From a virus: a DNA stretch of 36,623 bases. Below are positions 8,593 to 17,244 of the stretch, one piece after another; positions within the stretch are counted from its first letter, which is position 1, and each line of letters starts with the position of its first letter. Below the pieces are notes generated by a model, which was not told the DNA's origin, made no database searches, and saw only the letters and a list, made by a program, of their open reading frames with translations. The position numbers were made by a program, and so were the translations under genes. Location of the stretch: the IMG/VR virus record IMGVR_UViG_3300013010_000035, positions 1 through 36,623 of that record. The stretch is one strand, 5' to 3'.

Positions 8593-9308
8593 TGGTTGAC
8601 CCCGCAGGTTCCGCATTGGTTGGTGTCATGGTATGGGGTCAATCTCTATACAACTCATGGCGACCTCGACGTGTTGGAATATACGGCGCAGGACAAGTTG
8701 GTAAGACAACTCTTGACCGTTACATGACTACTCCCGGTGAAATGGAAGAAATTCCCGATGCTGAACGAACAGACCACAAAAAATTTCTTGGTAAATACAA
8801 CATGCCAAAGCCTTCTCGAAAAAGAGTTTCTTGGAAAGGGCATAAGCGTGTAGTATACTCATCTGATGTAGGAGGTCAAGAACGTTTTTGGAATTTATGG
8901 ATTGATGATATGGTCAATCGTCAAGTTGAAGCAGTTGTCTACATGTTTGATGAACGAGCGTTCAAAGGTGGAGATGATGCAATAAAACAAATTGGCGGTT
9001 TCAAATATCTTGTTGATGCAATACTTCATCGTCAATATCGTTATCGAAATTTTAAGGCTCGACGTAAAGGAAAAAAGTACGTACCAAAACTCATTATGCT
9101 TGTTGCAAACAAAGCAGACAGGTTTTTTGATGAAACAGCCGCAATGCTTTGGCAACAAGACCGTATAGGGGAACATAAGGTATTTGACCCCTTTCGAGAT
9201 GATTTAATACGCTTACAAAAAGGTGGTATTCCAACAAGAAGGTCTTTTATGGCGACTCGTATTGGATGGAACGTAGAAAACACGATGGTTGATTTACTTA
9301 CAGCATAG
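8592..9308 (+). CDS. Ras/Arf-like small GTPase with N-terminal hydrophobic segment
   Basis: This 238-aa protein has an almost complete set of small-GTPase motifs: P-loop GAGQVGKTT (32-40), G3 DVGGQERF (92-99) with the Gln typical of Ras/Arf, G4 NKAD (173-176) and a G5-like ATRIGWN (221-227). G2 is uncertain; Thr60 or a nearby residue may serve. It should bind and hydrolyse GTP. Residues 5-20 (AGSALVGVMVWGQSLY) are hydrophobic and could anchor it to a membrane, an arrangement like SR-beta, an Arf-like GTPase behind a membrane helix. ATG 8592 lies in a TAATG overlap with a membrane-protein gene and has GGAG upstream; a TTG at 8571 is less likely. There is no LLK-type peptide, so it is probably not a processed head protein. 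Confidence 0.85.
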   Translation: MVDPAGSALVGVMVWGQSLYNSWRPRRVGIYGAGQVGKTTLDRYMTTPGEMEEIPDAERTDHKKFLGKYNMPKPSRKRVSWKGHKRVVYSSDVGGQERFWNLWIDDMVNRQVEAVVYMFDERAFKGGDDAIKQIGGFKYLVDAILHRQYRYRNFKARRKGKKYVPKLIMLVANKADRFFDETAAMLWQQDRIGEHKVFDPFRDDLIRLQKGGIPTRRSFMATRIGWNVENTMVDLLTA

Positions 9309-9316
9309 GTGATAAG

Positions 9317-9493
9317 ATGACAAAAACAAGAATTAATTCGGTTGGAAAGCACAGTAAAAGTTTAAGAAGTGTGATACCACATTGGATAGTAGAACTAATG
9401 GAACTTTCAAAAGATAATTCATTAGTATGGAGTATTGAATGGGATTCAGAAACGGGTAAACGACAAATAATGGTAAACAAGGTGATTGAATGA
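9317..9493 (+). CDS. AbrB/SpoVT-like swapped-hairpin regulator
   Basis: 58 aa, behind AGGTGAT at 9307-9313. The pattern RINSVGKHSKSLRSVIPHWI, then VELMELSKDN, then a hydrophobic strand and KRQIMVNKV resembles the SpoVT/AbrB fold (K-S-L-R-x-x-IP-x-x-I-x-x-x-x-L), a small dimeric DNA-binding domain common in archaea and in antitoxins. No toxin gene is adjacent. It overlaps the next gene by ATGA. A likely role is control of this cassette, with the inverted repeats at 7640-7790 as possible targets. The fold call rests on pattern recognition. Confidence 0.65.
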   Translation: MTKTRINSVGKHSKSLRSVIPHWIVELMELSKDNSLVWSIEWDSETGKRQIMVNKVIE

Positions 9494-10434
9494 CAATGAT
9501 ATTTGATAGAAATACTGGTATGCAACAATTGGCTACATCAAATGAAGCACATTTGTATGCTTTAAGTCAACAAGGTAATGAGTCTTTATCCCATGCCGCA
9601 CTTATGGAACAAGCAACAGCGCAAACTGCAATGCAGAATATTGCTAATGAGCAAAACTTAGAAGTTCCAAAAGTAAATTTTTACCCGTCGAGACATCCTG
9701 ACCCCCAAAAGGCACGAAAGAAAGACATTAAACAAGCGTACAAATTACTTACTCCAGCAAAAAGACCGTGGTATAATCCGTTTAGATGGTTTTTTGGTCG
9801 TAAATACCGATACGATAAGCAAGCGAGTGTGTGTGTTGTAGATGGATGTGATTGTGCAACTCTTATTCAACACGATAATTTGTATGCAAAAATTACTGAT
9901 GAAGATTCAGGTTACTCATTATGGCAACTATATTGGCAAAATCCCGTCACAATGCAAGCGGAAGCCTTTGTAGCAAAAGAAAAGGTAACTAATGGAAGAA
10001 AAATGAAAGGAACGTACTGTCCTGAACATCTTCATTTGTATCACCTTTTAGTAAAGTGGGAAGCGGAAGAAGATAAAATTCGTGAAGCAAATCCACGTAG
10101 ACTACGTGATAAAGTAAAACGAGGTGTATCAATGGTAACTGTTCCTGTAACGGCTATAGCCAAAAAAGACCCAACACCTTCATTTTTAGCAAAGTACGAA
10201 GATTTTTTTGCAATGTTAGAAAAGGATAGCAAGCGTACAAATGGAATTTCTATACTTAATTATGAAAACCCTACTAATGGACAAAATGACGTTACGATGA
10301 TTGTCTTTGACCTTAGAATTTTTCAACAAGAGTTGGCAATGATGAACCAACCAACACCTGCATTTCAAGCAATGTTGAATCAACAGCCCTATCAAAACAC
10401 TCTTGAAGAACAACAGCATGGGATAGGTGAGTGA
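9490..10434 (+). CDS. Unrecognised cassette protein with Cys/His cluster
   Basis: 314 aa, ATG 9490 with GGTGAT 4 nt upstream and an ATGA overlap with the AbrB-like gene. The N-terminal 60 residues are Gln/Asn/Ala-rich and helical. A basic aromatic segment follows (KRPWYNPFRWFFGRKYRYDK, about 92-111), which could touch membrane or nucleic acid. Cys residues in CVVDGCDC (about 115-122) and YCPEHLHLYH (about 176-185) could bind one zinc. The C terminus is Gln-rich. No family is recognised; it is part of the GTPase cassette by position. Confidence 0.7.
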   Translation: MTMIFDRNTGMQQLATSNEAHLYALSQQGNESLSHAALMEQATAQTAMQNIANEQNLEVPKVNFYPSRHPDPQKARKKDIKQAYKLLTPAKRPWYNPFRWFFGRKYRYDKQASVCVVDGCDCATLIQHDNLYAKITDEDSGYSLWQLYWQNPVTMQAEAFVAKEKVTNGRKMKGTYCPEHLHLYHLLVKWEAEEDKIREANPRRLRDKVKRGVSMVTVPVTAIAKKDPTPSFLAKYEDFFAMLEKDSKRTNGISILNYENPTNGQNDVTMIVFDLRIFQQELAMMNQPTPAFQAMLNQQPYQNTLEEQQHGIGE

Positions 10435-10435
10435 G

Positions 10436-11056
10436 ATGCTTAATTTTAACGGTAATAATAATTCAAACGGGGCATTGAACCTCGGAGTATCGAATAATCA
10501 ACCCCCACAATCAATGCAAAATCCATTTGGTAATCAACAAATGCAAGGAATGTCCCAAAATCCATTCATGCAGGGTATGGCAGGTGAACAAAATCCGTGG
10601 ATGCAACAACCTGTTGCACCACCAAGTGAACTCGAAATACAAATAATGCTTCTACGTGGTATTGTACCCGTAGACCGTTTCCTTGCAAGTGAATCTATGG
10701 GTACACTCGTACAGATGTTTAACAATATTGTAACCTTTAGTGTACTTGAAATATTTAAGAATGCTTCATTTGTTGCTGATGATGATGGTAATCTAAAAAT
10801 GGATGTAACATCTTTACCTTCTCATCTTCAAACCATGAGTAGTGAAAACATTCAATCTAATTTCACAGCCCTTCAAAGTGCGGCGAATCAAAATGTACAG
10901 ATGGCAGAACAAAATCAAATGCAACTCAACACTATGGCACAACAATCTATGATGGGAGGGGCGTTACAAGCGGCTCTTGCAGATGAAGGAATGATGCGAA
11001 AAGTAGGTGGAGGCGTAGGAAACTTCGCTCGCAATTTTATTACGGGAAGTCGATAA
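10436..11056 (+). CDS. Unrecognised Asn/Gln/Met-rich cassette protein with NPF repeats
   Basis: 206 aa, ATG 10436 with GGTGAG 4 nt upstream (a GTG at 10427 is in frame). The first 60 residues are low complexity, with three repeats of the type QNPF, QNPF, QNPW. A folded-looking helical core follows (about 65-115), then Gln/Met-rich helices and a Gly-rich end. No membrane span is obvious. It lies 1 nt before a membrane-protein gene. It could be a partner of the GTPase or of the membrane proteins, but the sequence alone does not show this. Confidence 0.65.
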   Translation: MLNFNGNNNSNGALNLGVSNNQPPQSMQNPFGNQQMQGMSQNPFMQGMAGEQNPWMQQPVAPPSELEIQIMLLRGIVPVDRFLASESMGTLVQMFNNIVTFSVLEIFKNASFVADDDGNLKMDVTSLPSHLQTMSSENIQSNFTALQSAANQNVQMAEQNQMQLNTMAQQSMMGGALQAALADEGMMRKVGGGVGNFARNFITGSR

Positions 11057-11057
11057 T

Positions 11058-11303
11058 ATGAATGATAAAAATTACATGCCGTTAGGATTTAGAAATACTT
11101 CTCTTAATGTACTAAACCCCCGAAGAAGTGTCATTATTGACATGATAATGGTTCAATTTATTTCTATTATTGTAGTAATGCTTATGATATTAATTTTCAA
11201 AGGCCAAGAACTTTCTTCAAGTGTTTTGTCCTACTATCTTGTCGGACTCTTCGGAAGTGCTTTGATGCTCACTGGAGTCTACTCCAGAATCACTCGTGGA
11301 TAA
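11058..11303 (+). CDS. Two-pass small membrane protein
   Basis: 81 aa, starting 1 nt after the previous stop. Two strongly hydrophobic segments (about 24-47, VIIDMIMVQFISIIVVMLMI and on; and 53-75) are predicted membrane spans with a short charged loop between. A holin or membrane-anchor role would fit the shape, but nothing specific identifies it. Its 3' end overlaps the convergent zinc-ribbon gene by 87 nt. Confidence 0.65.
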   Translation: MNDKNYMPLGFRNTSLNVLNPRRSVIIDMIMVQFISIIVVMLMILIFKGQELSSSVLSYYLVGLFGSALMLTGVYSRITRG

Positions 11304-11567
11304 TTCCCACTTGTGAAGAGGACAAGTTGAATTTTTAAGTTTTAATTTTGTATTTAGATGACACCCACAAGCGGTGCATCGAGTACCATAATGTGGACAT
11401 GTTCTACATATTCTAATTCTATGAAGTATTTCATCATCGTCTGCATAATCACGTTTTGATAAATCTTTTACGGCTTGAGAAATGCTTCTGAATGAATCCT
11501 TAGAAATAGGAACTCCGGCTATTCTTTTCGCTCTCCACATAGTACATTCCAATCTTATCTTCACCAT
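11217..11567 (-). CDS. Small zinc-ribbon protein (reverse strand)
   Basis: About 116 aa. The core reads CRTCPHYGTRCTACGC, a Lys-rich spacer, then CPLHKW: six Cys in a C-x2-C, C-x2-CGC, CP pattern with a closing KW, a zinc-ribbon layout I recall from small phage proteins. A Ser/Glu-rich tail overlaps the end of the convergent gene at 11058. ATG 11567 was chosen; an in-frame ATG at 11648 would overlap the divergent gene at 11602. The divergent starts are 34 nt apart, so their promoters may lie inside each other's coding sequence. Probable role: nucleic-acid binding. Confidence 0.65.
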   Translation of the reverse strand: MVKIRLECTMWRAKRIAGVPISKDSFRSISQAVKDLSKRDYADDDEILHRIRICRTCPHYGTRCTACGCHLNTKLKLKNSTCPLHKWELSTSDSGVDSSEHQSTSEESDKIVGQNT

Positions 11568-11601
11568 AATTGTTTTCAAAGAGATACCCGTAACATGGAC
11601 A

Positions 11602-12285
11602 ATGGCGGCGGGTGAGCAAGTAATAAAACGGTCTTGCTCATTCTGCATGGATGAGGACCGTGAAGAGTTGGAAGAACAACTTTTACAAGGTTACATTTCC
11701 CCAAAGCAACTTGACAAAGATAAAGGTTGGAGAACCAATACTACGGACCGACATTTTAGAAATCACATGGGTGAATATCACGTTGCGGCTAACGAAACGT
11801 GTGCTCTATGTACATCTCCCAATCGTGCTGATTATGAGCGACTGTATTTTTCTGATGGTTCACAAATAGATGCTATAGCCGAAGAAGTTGGAATTAGTGA
11901 AAACCTCGTTTACCAACATATGAAGCATCATTTCCAACCTTTGGTGCAGAAAACAGCGGCTCTTGAAATAGCATCCTTTGCCGTTGGTAATGAATTAGAT
12001 TTACTTCGTACAAATGCGGAAAGATTAAATGGTAAACTAACTGAACTTCTTGATGAAGGGACTGTACATGAGGATGGGTTTGTTCGGGATGCTGTTATGC
12101 TTCACAAAGAAGTACGAGAAACAGTCAAAGACTTGCTTCGCTTCCAAGAACAATGGGGTCCTCAAGGTGAAACACAGCAAGTTAATCAAACATTCAATAT
12201 TTTACAGGTCGAACTTGGAAAAGAAAGCCCTGAAACTTGGGCTAAGATAAAGTCTCGATTACAAGAAAACATGGGGGTTGAATAA
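11602..12285 (+). CDS. Tandem zinc-HTH protein, candidate small terminase
   Basis: 227 aa with two copies of one unit at exactly the same spacing: C12-x2-C15-x35-H51-x3-H55 and C67-x2-C70-x35-H106-x3-H110. Between the Cys and His pairs lies a helix-turn-helix (second copy: GSQIDAIAEEVGISENLVYQ, 86-105). Each unit thus looks like an HTH closed by one zinc. A helical region (about 125-185) and a conserved-looking end (TFNILQVELG, ETWAKIKSRL) follow. DNA-binding HTH plus oligomerising helices plus a C-terminal tail is the plan of small terminases, and the gene begins the packaging block ending in TerL. ATG 11602 was chosen because it starts just before the first zinc unit. It could also be a regulator. 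Confidence 0.65.
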   Translation: MAAGEQVIKRSCSFCMDEDREELEEQLLQGYISPKQLDKDKGWRTNTTDRHFRNHMGEYHVAANETCALCTSPNRADYERLYFSDGSQIDAIAEEVGISENLVYQHMKHHFQPLVQKTAALEIASFAVGNELDLLRTNAERLNGKLTELLDEGTVHEDGFVRDAVMLHKEVRETVKDLLRFQEQWGPQGETQQVNQTFNILQVELGKESPETWAKIKSRLQENMGVE

Positions 12286-14141
12286 TGCCAATGATGGGAA
12301 GAGGTTCTGATACACGAATGTATGCACCACGTAGTGAATCAGACACTATGTATTCATCTGCTAACGAAGGTGAAACAAAATACAATCCTACATCTCCTCA
12401 AGATAAAGACGAGAGGAATGAAAAGAAAAAGTTACGTGCCGAAGAAAAGAAGGAACGTAGAGACAAGATAAAACATCTCAAAATTCGTGCTTCTCAAGGA
12501 ATAAAAGGGGAAGAATCTTCTGTAGCAGAAGATGACGGCAACAAACAAGACGATGAACGAGAGATGGGACTACAAGGTGGTCCTGCTGGAAGTCGTGGTA
12601 ATCTTCTCGACCTTGCAACAGGTGCAAAGTCTGGTACAGGTTCAGCAATGACTGGACCTTTGCCGATTGCAATGAGTGAGCCAATGGATGGTGCTTGGAG
12701 TAGTTTGTTGAAAGAGTCCGTTGCAGAATATAATAAAAGAATGCATTATCATCCAAAAAGTGTTCATGAAAGAGCATCTGCAAGAAAAACAGGTTTTGGT
12801 TCAAGACTAAGAGCAGGGCAACCTGAAAGAATAAAAAGACAAATGGAACATAGAGCAAGACAAAGTGTTCTTTCAGGTATGCCAGTTAGTTTACAATACG
12901 CACATCAAGATTTTCCAGATTTAGTATATGCAAGAACAAGAGTACCTCCAGACACAAGAAAGTTTATTCCACGTACAGATAGAGAAACAAGAACAATTTC
13001 TCAAATGGGGGAAACAGGAAAAAAAGCAAATATACCAGCAGACCATCTATTCGATTTACAAAGGTTAACAGAACAAATGTTACCTCAACAAGACTTTACA
13101 ATGGAAGAAAAAAAGCCATTCCATGAAGAATATTCAGAAGCAAATGCACCACAAGGTATGGTATTTGATTCTCAAGGTAATTTAATTGTAGACCCAAGAA
13201 AAACAGCGTTTGATGTGCAGACAGGTGAACCAATGGATTATGCTTGGAGTTCACTACTCAAGCGTGATACACCGAATAAAATTCAATCACGTCGTCGCCG
13301 TGAAAAGCGACAAGAATTTAGACCATCAACTGGTCAATTTAAGCGACCACCCGGTGGTATGAATCCCGCAGGTTCTACAATGCGAAGATTCCGAGCACGT
13401 ATGCGTGGTATCAAAGGAAGTAAGAAAACAGGATTGATGAAGCCTCACTTATCTGTTGAGATGAGCCACCGTGGTATCGCTACTAAGCAACCTATGTCAA
13501 AAGACCCACAGAAGTATCGACAATACATGGGTCAATCGGAGGCTCGTAAAATTTTAGGAAATGTCCGTTCTTCATTCTCACCTCACGCTCGATACGGAGA
13601 GCGTTCAGTTTCAGCAGGACCTACAGGTGCAGGTCGTATTGGTGGACTATTAGCGGGTCAATCGGGTCAAATGAATCGCCCATCTCTTCGTCAAATAGGC
13701 ATCCGACGACCACGAATCCGACGACCACGAAATCCTGTTCAGGCTATGCAAGCACCAATGGGTGTACCGAGTCAACCAATGCAAGCACCTTCAAGCATCA
13801 GTTCACTTCCCCAACCTTCTGCACCGATGATGATGAGTGAAGAACGTGCTGAAAGTGAATTGCTTAAAGGTCGCACTAATTCTTTAACATACCATAAACT
13901 CAATCTTCTTCGTCGTTTAATACGAGCACAAGAACGTGCTGAAAAACTTGGTAAATCAATGCAAGGTACACGTTCAGCAATGGAAAACGGACACATACCA
14001 AGTCATCCTGCTGGTGTACACCAACACGAAGATGAAGATGAAAAAAATGATGGACCTACACAAAATCTTGAAACAAATTCAAGCCGTTTAGGTCTTGACC
14101 CTGCTGGTTACTTAACATCTAAGCGGGGGCATATGGGATGA
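12285..14141 (+). CDS. Basic virion polyprotein-like protein with two EPMDxAWSSLLK sites
   Basis: 618 aa, TAATG overlap with the previous gene. A charged Lys/Glu-rich start (about 40-70) precedes SEPMDGAWSSLLK (Lys143, 12711-12713), GEPMDYAWSSLLK (Lys326, 13260-13262) and the shorter ESELLK (Lys528, 13866-13868). The last matches SELLK in the major capsid protein. Cleavage would give about 143, 183, 202 and 90 aa. The 327-528 part is strongly basic (SRRRREKRQ, RIRRPRIRRPR), suggesting a DNA-associated internal head protein. It includes a tandem 15-nt duplication (13701-13730). No known domain is recognised. Confidence 0.78.
   Translation: MPMMGRGSDTRMYAPRSESDTMYSSANEGETKYNPTSPQDKDERNEKKKLRAEEKKERRDKIKHLKIRASQGIKGEESSVAEDDGNKQDDEREMGLQGGPAGSRGNLLDLATGAKSGTGSAMTGPLPIAMSEPMDGAWSSLLKESVAEYNKRMHYHPKSVHERASARKTGFGSRLRAGQPERIKRQMEHRARQSVLSGMPVSLQYAHQDFPDLVYARTRVPPDTRKFIPRTDRETRTISQMGETGKKANIPADHLFDLQRLTEQMLPQQDFTMEEKKPFHEEYSEANAPQGMVFDSQGNLIVDPRKTAFDVQTGEPMDYAWSSLLKRDTPNKIQSRRRREKRQEFRPSTGQFKRPPGGMNPAGSTMRRFRARMRGIKGSKKTGLMKPHLSVEMSHRGIATKQPMSKDPQKYRQYMGQSEARKILGNVRSSFSPHARYGERSVSAGPTGAGRIGGLLAGQSGQMNRPSLRQIGIRRPRIRRPRNPVQAMQAPMGVPSQPMQAPSSISSLPQPSAPMMMSEERAESELLKGRTNSLTYHKLNLLRRLIRAQERAEKLGKSMQGTRSAMENGHIPSHPAGVHQHEDEDEKNDGPTQNLETNSSRLGLDPAGYLTSKRGHMG
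13701..13730 (+). repeat. Tandem 15-nt repeat coding Arg/Pro motif
   Basis: ATCCGACGACCACGA occurs twice in a row and encodes IRRPR twice, in the basic part of the 618-aa protein. It is a recent-looking in-frame duplication that increases positive charge. Confidence 0.85.
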
Positions 14142-16330
14142 TACGGATTCAACCTCCACGTTTGCTCAAAGCATGGAGTATGATTGCTCATCCACCAGAA
14201 GGTCCTGTAGCGTTTCGCAACCCCCCTCCACACACTTTTCGCCCTGCACAAGAACCCGATATTCCTGCATTTGCACACAATGGTCGTGGAGACATTGTAC
14301 CGGGTGAGTTTGATTCAAGTCAAGGACCATTGGCTTACAAAACAGAACATGGAAATTTCTATCATGGTATAGATTCATTGGCTGTTTCTCTTGCTAATTT
14401 TTTTAAGATGCATGGAAAAGATGTAGACCCTATTGCGGTTATCAATAAAGCAATTGAAAATTTTAATAATTCTCATTCTCATGGACAACATCACGAATTG
14501 CCACCATTTGACAATATGGCATGGAGAAAAATTCGTGCAAATACTTTACCTCAAGGTACTACTGCAAAAGATGCAGAAGGGAATGAGCAGACAAATAGGC
14601 AAAGTCGTACACATAATCGAACACTTATTACTGCATTAACAAATAAAAACGCTGACCAAACTCCTTTTGGTCGTTTTATAGAATCATATTACATTCCATT
14701 TAATCAAAACTTATTCCATATTTTACAAGACATGGGATTCGAGGACAGACAAATAAAAGGCTCACTAAAATCAGGTGTTACCTATCCTTATGTCTATTCT
14801 AATCACACAGCACCCGAAGGTTGGGTATACTCAAACAAGGGCGAACATCCTGAAACATACACAAGCGATATGATGGGACGTGCAAAACCCGGTTACTTCC
14901 CCGACCAAGAATCTGTACACACTTGGTCTACGGTACATCATCTTCCTGATGTTTTCTTTTATCCATCTCAAAAGAATGAAAATAAAGACATCATGACTGG
15001 TGGAGGCGCACCAACAAAACTTGTAGCGGCGGCTCACGCCATGATTGACCAAGCGATAGAACAAGGTGGAATGGAATCAATTCCTGATGTTCCTGTTACG
15101 CTTAACACAGGTACTCTCGGCGCACCTAATATGATTCAACGACCACTTCATGAAATTCTTGGAAACAAAGAACTCAAAGAAGCACTTGTCAAAGATATGG
15201 CTCACGTTCCCGCTATGATGTATTTGTTTGGCCGCAGTTATCAAGGTAATTTCAAAAAGTTATACAATCATATGATGGATAAATACGGTGGTGGAGAAGA
15301 AGCACTTTCTGTAGAAGAACACGGAAAGTATCTTGTTGGTGGAGAAAAAGGTGGTCAAGGGTTGCATAAAAATGCGGCTCGACTACTTGCATTGGCTCGT
15401 AAATCAGGAGAAGGAAGCGAAGAAGGTCGAAGTAAAATGGGAGAACACGGTGTTTCTGCCGATGAATTAGAAGCCGCAAATTTACCATATAGTGAACAAC
15501 GACTCGGACAAGTTGACAGATTCCGTAACGTTATCGAAGCATTAGCAAATCACCAAGCAGAAGCAAGAGGGCATCCTGTGCAAATGGGATTGGGGGATAT
15601 TCCTACATCTCCTATGCCAGCACAAATGATTCACGGTTATCCACAACAGGATGAAACAGGGGCATACCCTGAACCTATTTTAGATGACCATATGCAAGCA
15701 TATCTTCACAGCATAGAAGATTTTGCACCTAACGGCCAACAAATGAGTGAAGGCCAACCATCATTGTCTCAACCGAAGGAAACAGCGCAGACCTTACCTC
15801 CTGCGGCTACTCATGTTCCTGTTCGTTCAACACCTTCGGTTGAGACACCCCCTGTAGAGGCTGAACGACCAGTTGTTTCACCGAGATTCCAAGATGTACG
15901 ACATCAAATATCTGACTTTTCACCATCACAGTTTCGTGAAATGTTGCAGATTGCAGGGGCATCACGCCCACAACCAATCACCGATGCACCATTGAGCGAG
16001 TTGGAAGCAAGGTCACAGCAAGCCTTATCAGACCCACGCCAACGTTTGCTAACTGATTACATGAAGTCCGAGGACGCACACCTGCCACTTATGGATAAAC
16101 TCATGAAGGCTCTTGAGCGTATGCAGTACCACGAAGCACAGATGGATAACGACGTTGTACCACATCTGACAAATACATTAAATTCACCATTAAACTTAGC
16201 AAAGTATGTTGGTCTTACCAGTAGCGAAGTTAATGCAATAAACCACACAATGGGTGATTGGTATGATATTGCAAAATCATACAATGTAGAACCTAAAGTT
16301 GTAAAAGTAATCAAAATGAATTTGAGATGA
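14138..16330 (+). CDS. Large unrecognised virion-type protein
   Basis: 730 aa, ATGA overlap with the preceding gene. It begins MIRIQPPRLLKAWSMI, a variant of the LLK/AW peptide (Lys11). The body looks folded and soluble, with His- and aromatic-rich parts up to about residue 400, then a Pro/Gln-rich linker (about 500-590) and helical C-terminal segments. There is no internal SEPMD-type site, unlike its neighbours, so it may be one mature chain. Function not recognised. Its place between the small and large terminases and its terminal peptide make it a likely structural or co-packaged protein. Confidence 0.75.
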   Translation: MIRIQPPRLLKAWSMIAHPPEGPVAFRNPPPHTFRPAQEPDIPAFAHNGRGDIVPGEFDSSQGPLAYKTEHGNFYHGIDSLAVSLANFFKMHGKDVDPIAVINKAIENFNNSHSHGQHHELPPFDNMAWRKIRANTLPQGTTAKDAEGNEQTNRQSRTHNRTLITALTNKNADQTPFGRFIESYYIPFNQNLFHILQDMGFEDRQIKGSLKSGVTYPYVYSNHTAPEGWVYSNKGEHPETYTSDMMGRAKPGYFPDQESVHTWSTVHHLPDVFFYPSQKNENKDIMTGGGAPTKLVAAAHAMIDQAIEQGGMESIPDVPVTLNTGTLGAPNMIQRPLHEILGNKELKEALVKDMAHVPAMMYLFGRSYQGNFKKLYNHMMDKYGGGEEALSVEEHGKYLVGGEKGGQGLHKNAARLLALARKSGEGSEEGRSKMGEHGVSADELEAANLPYSEQRLGQVDRFRNVIEALANHQAEARGHPVQMGLGDIPTSPMPAQMIHGYPQQDETGAYPEPILDDHMQAYLHSIEDFAPNGQQMSEGQPSLSQPKETAQTLPPAATHVPVRSTPSVETPPVEAERPVVSPRFQDVRHQISDFSPSQFREMLQIAGASRPQPITDAPLSELEARSQQALSDPRQRLLTDYMKSEDAHLPLMDKLMKALERMQYHEAQMDNDVVPHLTNTLNSPLNLAKYVGLTSSEVNAINHTMGDWYDIAKSYNVEPKVVKVIKMNLR

Positions 16331-16334
16331 TACA

Positions 16335-17228
16335 ATGAGCAAGAAAGTATTGATATTGAAAAATACAGGGGCAACGCTCTATCAAACACCTGACGCTAAC
16401 AGACCAACTGTAGGAGATTTAACAAGTACACTTTTTGGTGGAAGAGGAACTGGGAAACTAAATCGCCTTGCGGCGGCGGCTGGTTTGGCTGGTAAAGGGG
16501 CGGCACTTGGTGGAACTGTTGTACAAACAGCGCATCAAATGCAAGGTGGTAATTTATTCGCACCACTTAGTGCTGGTTATACATACGAAGGGCTTGACCC
16601 AAGTGGAAAATTTTTGGCTGGTCGTGTTAAAGCGGGTCAAGAAGGTGCTCAAAATTATCAAAATCAACAAAATCAAGTAGGAGTAAGAGCAAAGGGTCCT
16701 GCTAATGTAAGAGTACCACTTCCCACTGAACCAAAAAAGGCAAGACCTTCGTTTATGCCTCCTTTACCTACACCTCCACAAAATAATCCTTTTAATCCTC
16801 AACAACCACTCGATACATCTATTTTTACTCAACCTTCACCTACACATACAAGCATAGCACCAGTACCCGGTATGAATGATACGGTGCATAGTGTGGGTAC
16901 TTCATTAGGAAATACTATTTCACCTGCTTACAACAATCAAACACCAATAATGCAACCGATGCAAAATCAAACACCTGTTCAACAACCTCAACAAGTTAAT
17001 CTACTTGACCCTGCACAAATGGCAAGTTTATATCAACAGGCACAACAACAACAACCTCAACAACAACCTCAACAATTTCATCCCGGTGATACTGTTAACT
17101 GGACTGGTGAAACAGTAAAGTCTTACATTAAAAATCTCTATGATGAGTTTGGTGGGTATTTATACAAAATGACCCCTCATGAAGCGGGTCAATTCGCAGT
17201 TTATACAATGTTTACACTAAGGAAGTGA
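16335..17228 (+). CDS. Pro/Gln-rich virion-type protein with MSKKVLILK peptide
   Basis: 297 aa. It begins MSKKVLILK (Lys9), of the same class as MKQVLVLK at 1978. Residues 30-75 are Gly/Ala-rich (LNRLAAAAGLAGKGAALGGT), possibly a short membrane-active or packing segment. A long Pro/Gln/Asn/Thr-rich disordered part follows, with a poly-Gln/Pro stretch at nt 17041-17076. The last 50 residues (ETVKSYIKNLYDEFGGYLYK and on) look folded. Function unknown; the plan resembles a tethered internal or tail-associated protein. Confidence 0.7.
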   Translation: MSKKVLILKNTGATLYQTPDANRPTVGDLTSTLFGGRGTGKLNRLAAAAGLAGKGAALGGTVVQTAHQMQGGNLFAPLSAGYTYEGLDPSGKFLAGRVKAGQEGAQNYQNQQNQVGVRAKGPANVRVPLPTEPKKARPSFMPPLPTPPQNNPFNPQQPLDTSIFTQPSPTHTSIAPVPGMNDTVHSVGTSLGNTISPAYNNQTPIMQPMQNQTPVQQPQQVNLLDPAQMASLYQQAQQQQPQQQPQQFHPGDTVNWTGETVKSYIKNLYDEFGGYLYKMTPHEAGQFAVYTMFTLRK

Positions 17229-17244
17229 TGAAATAGATATTCCA

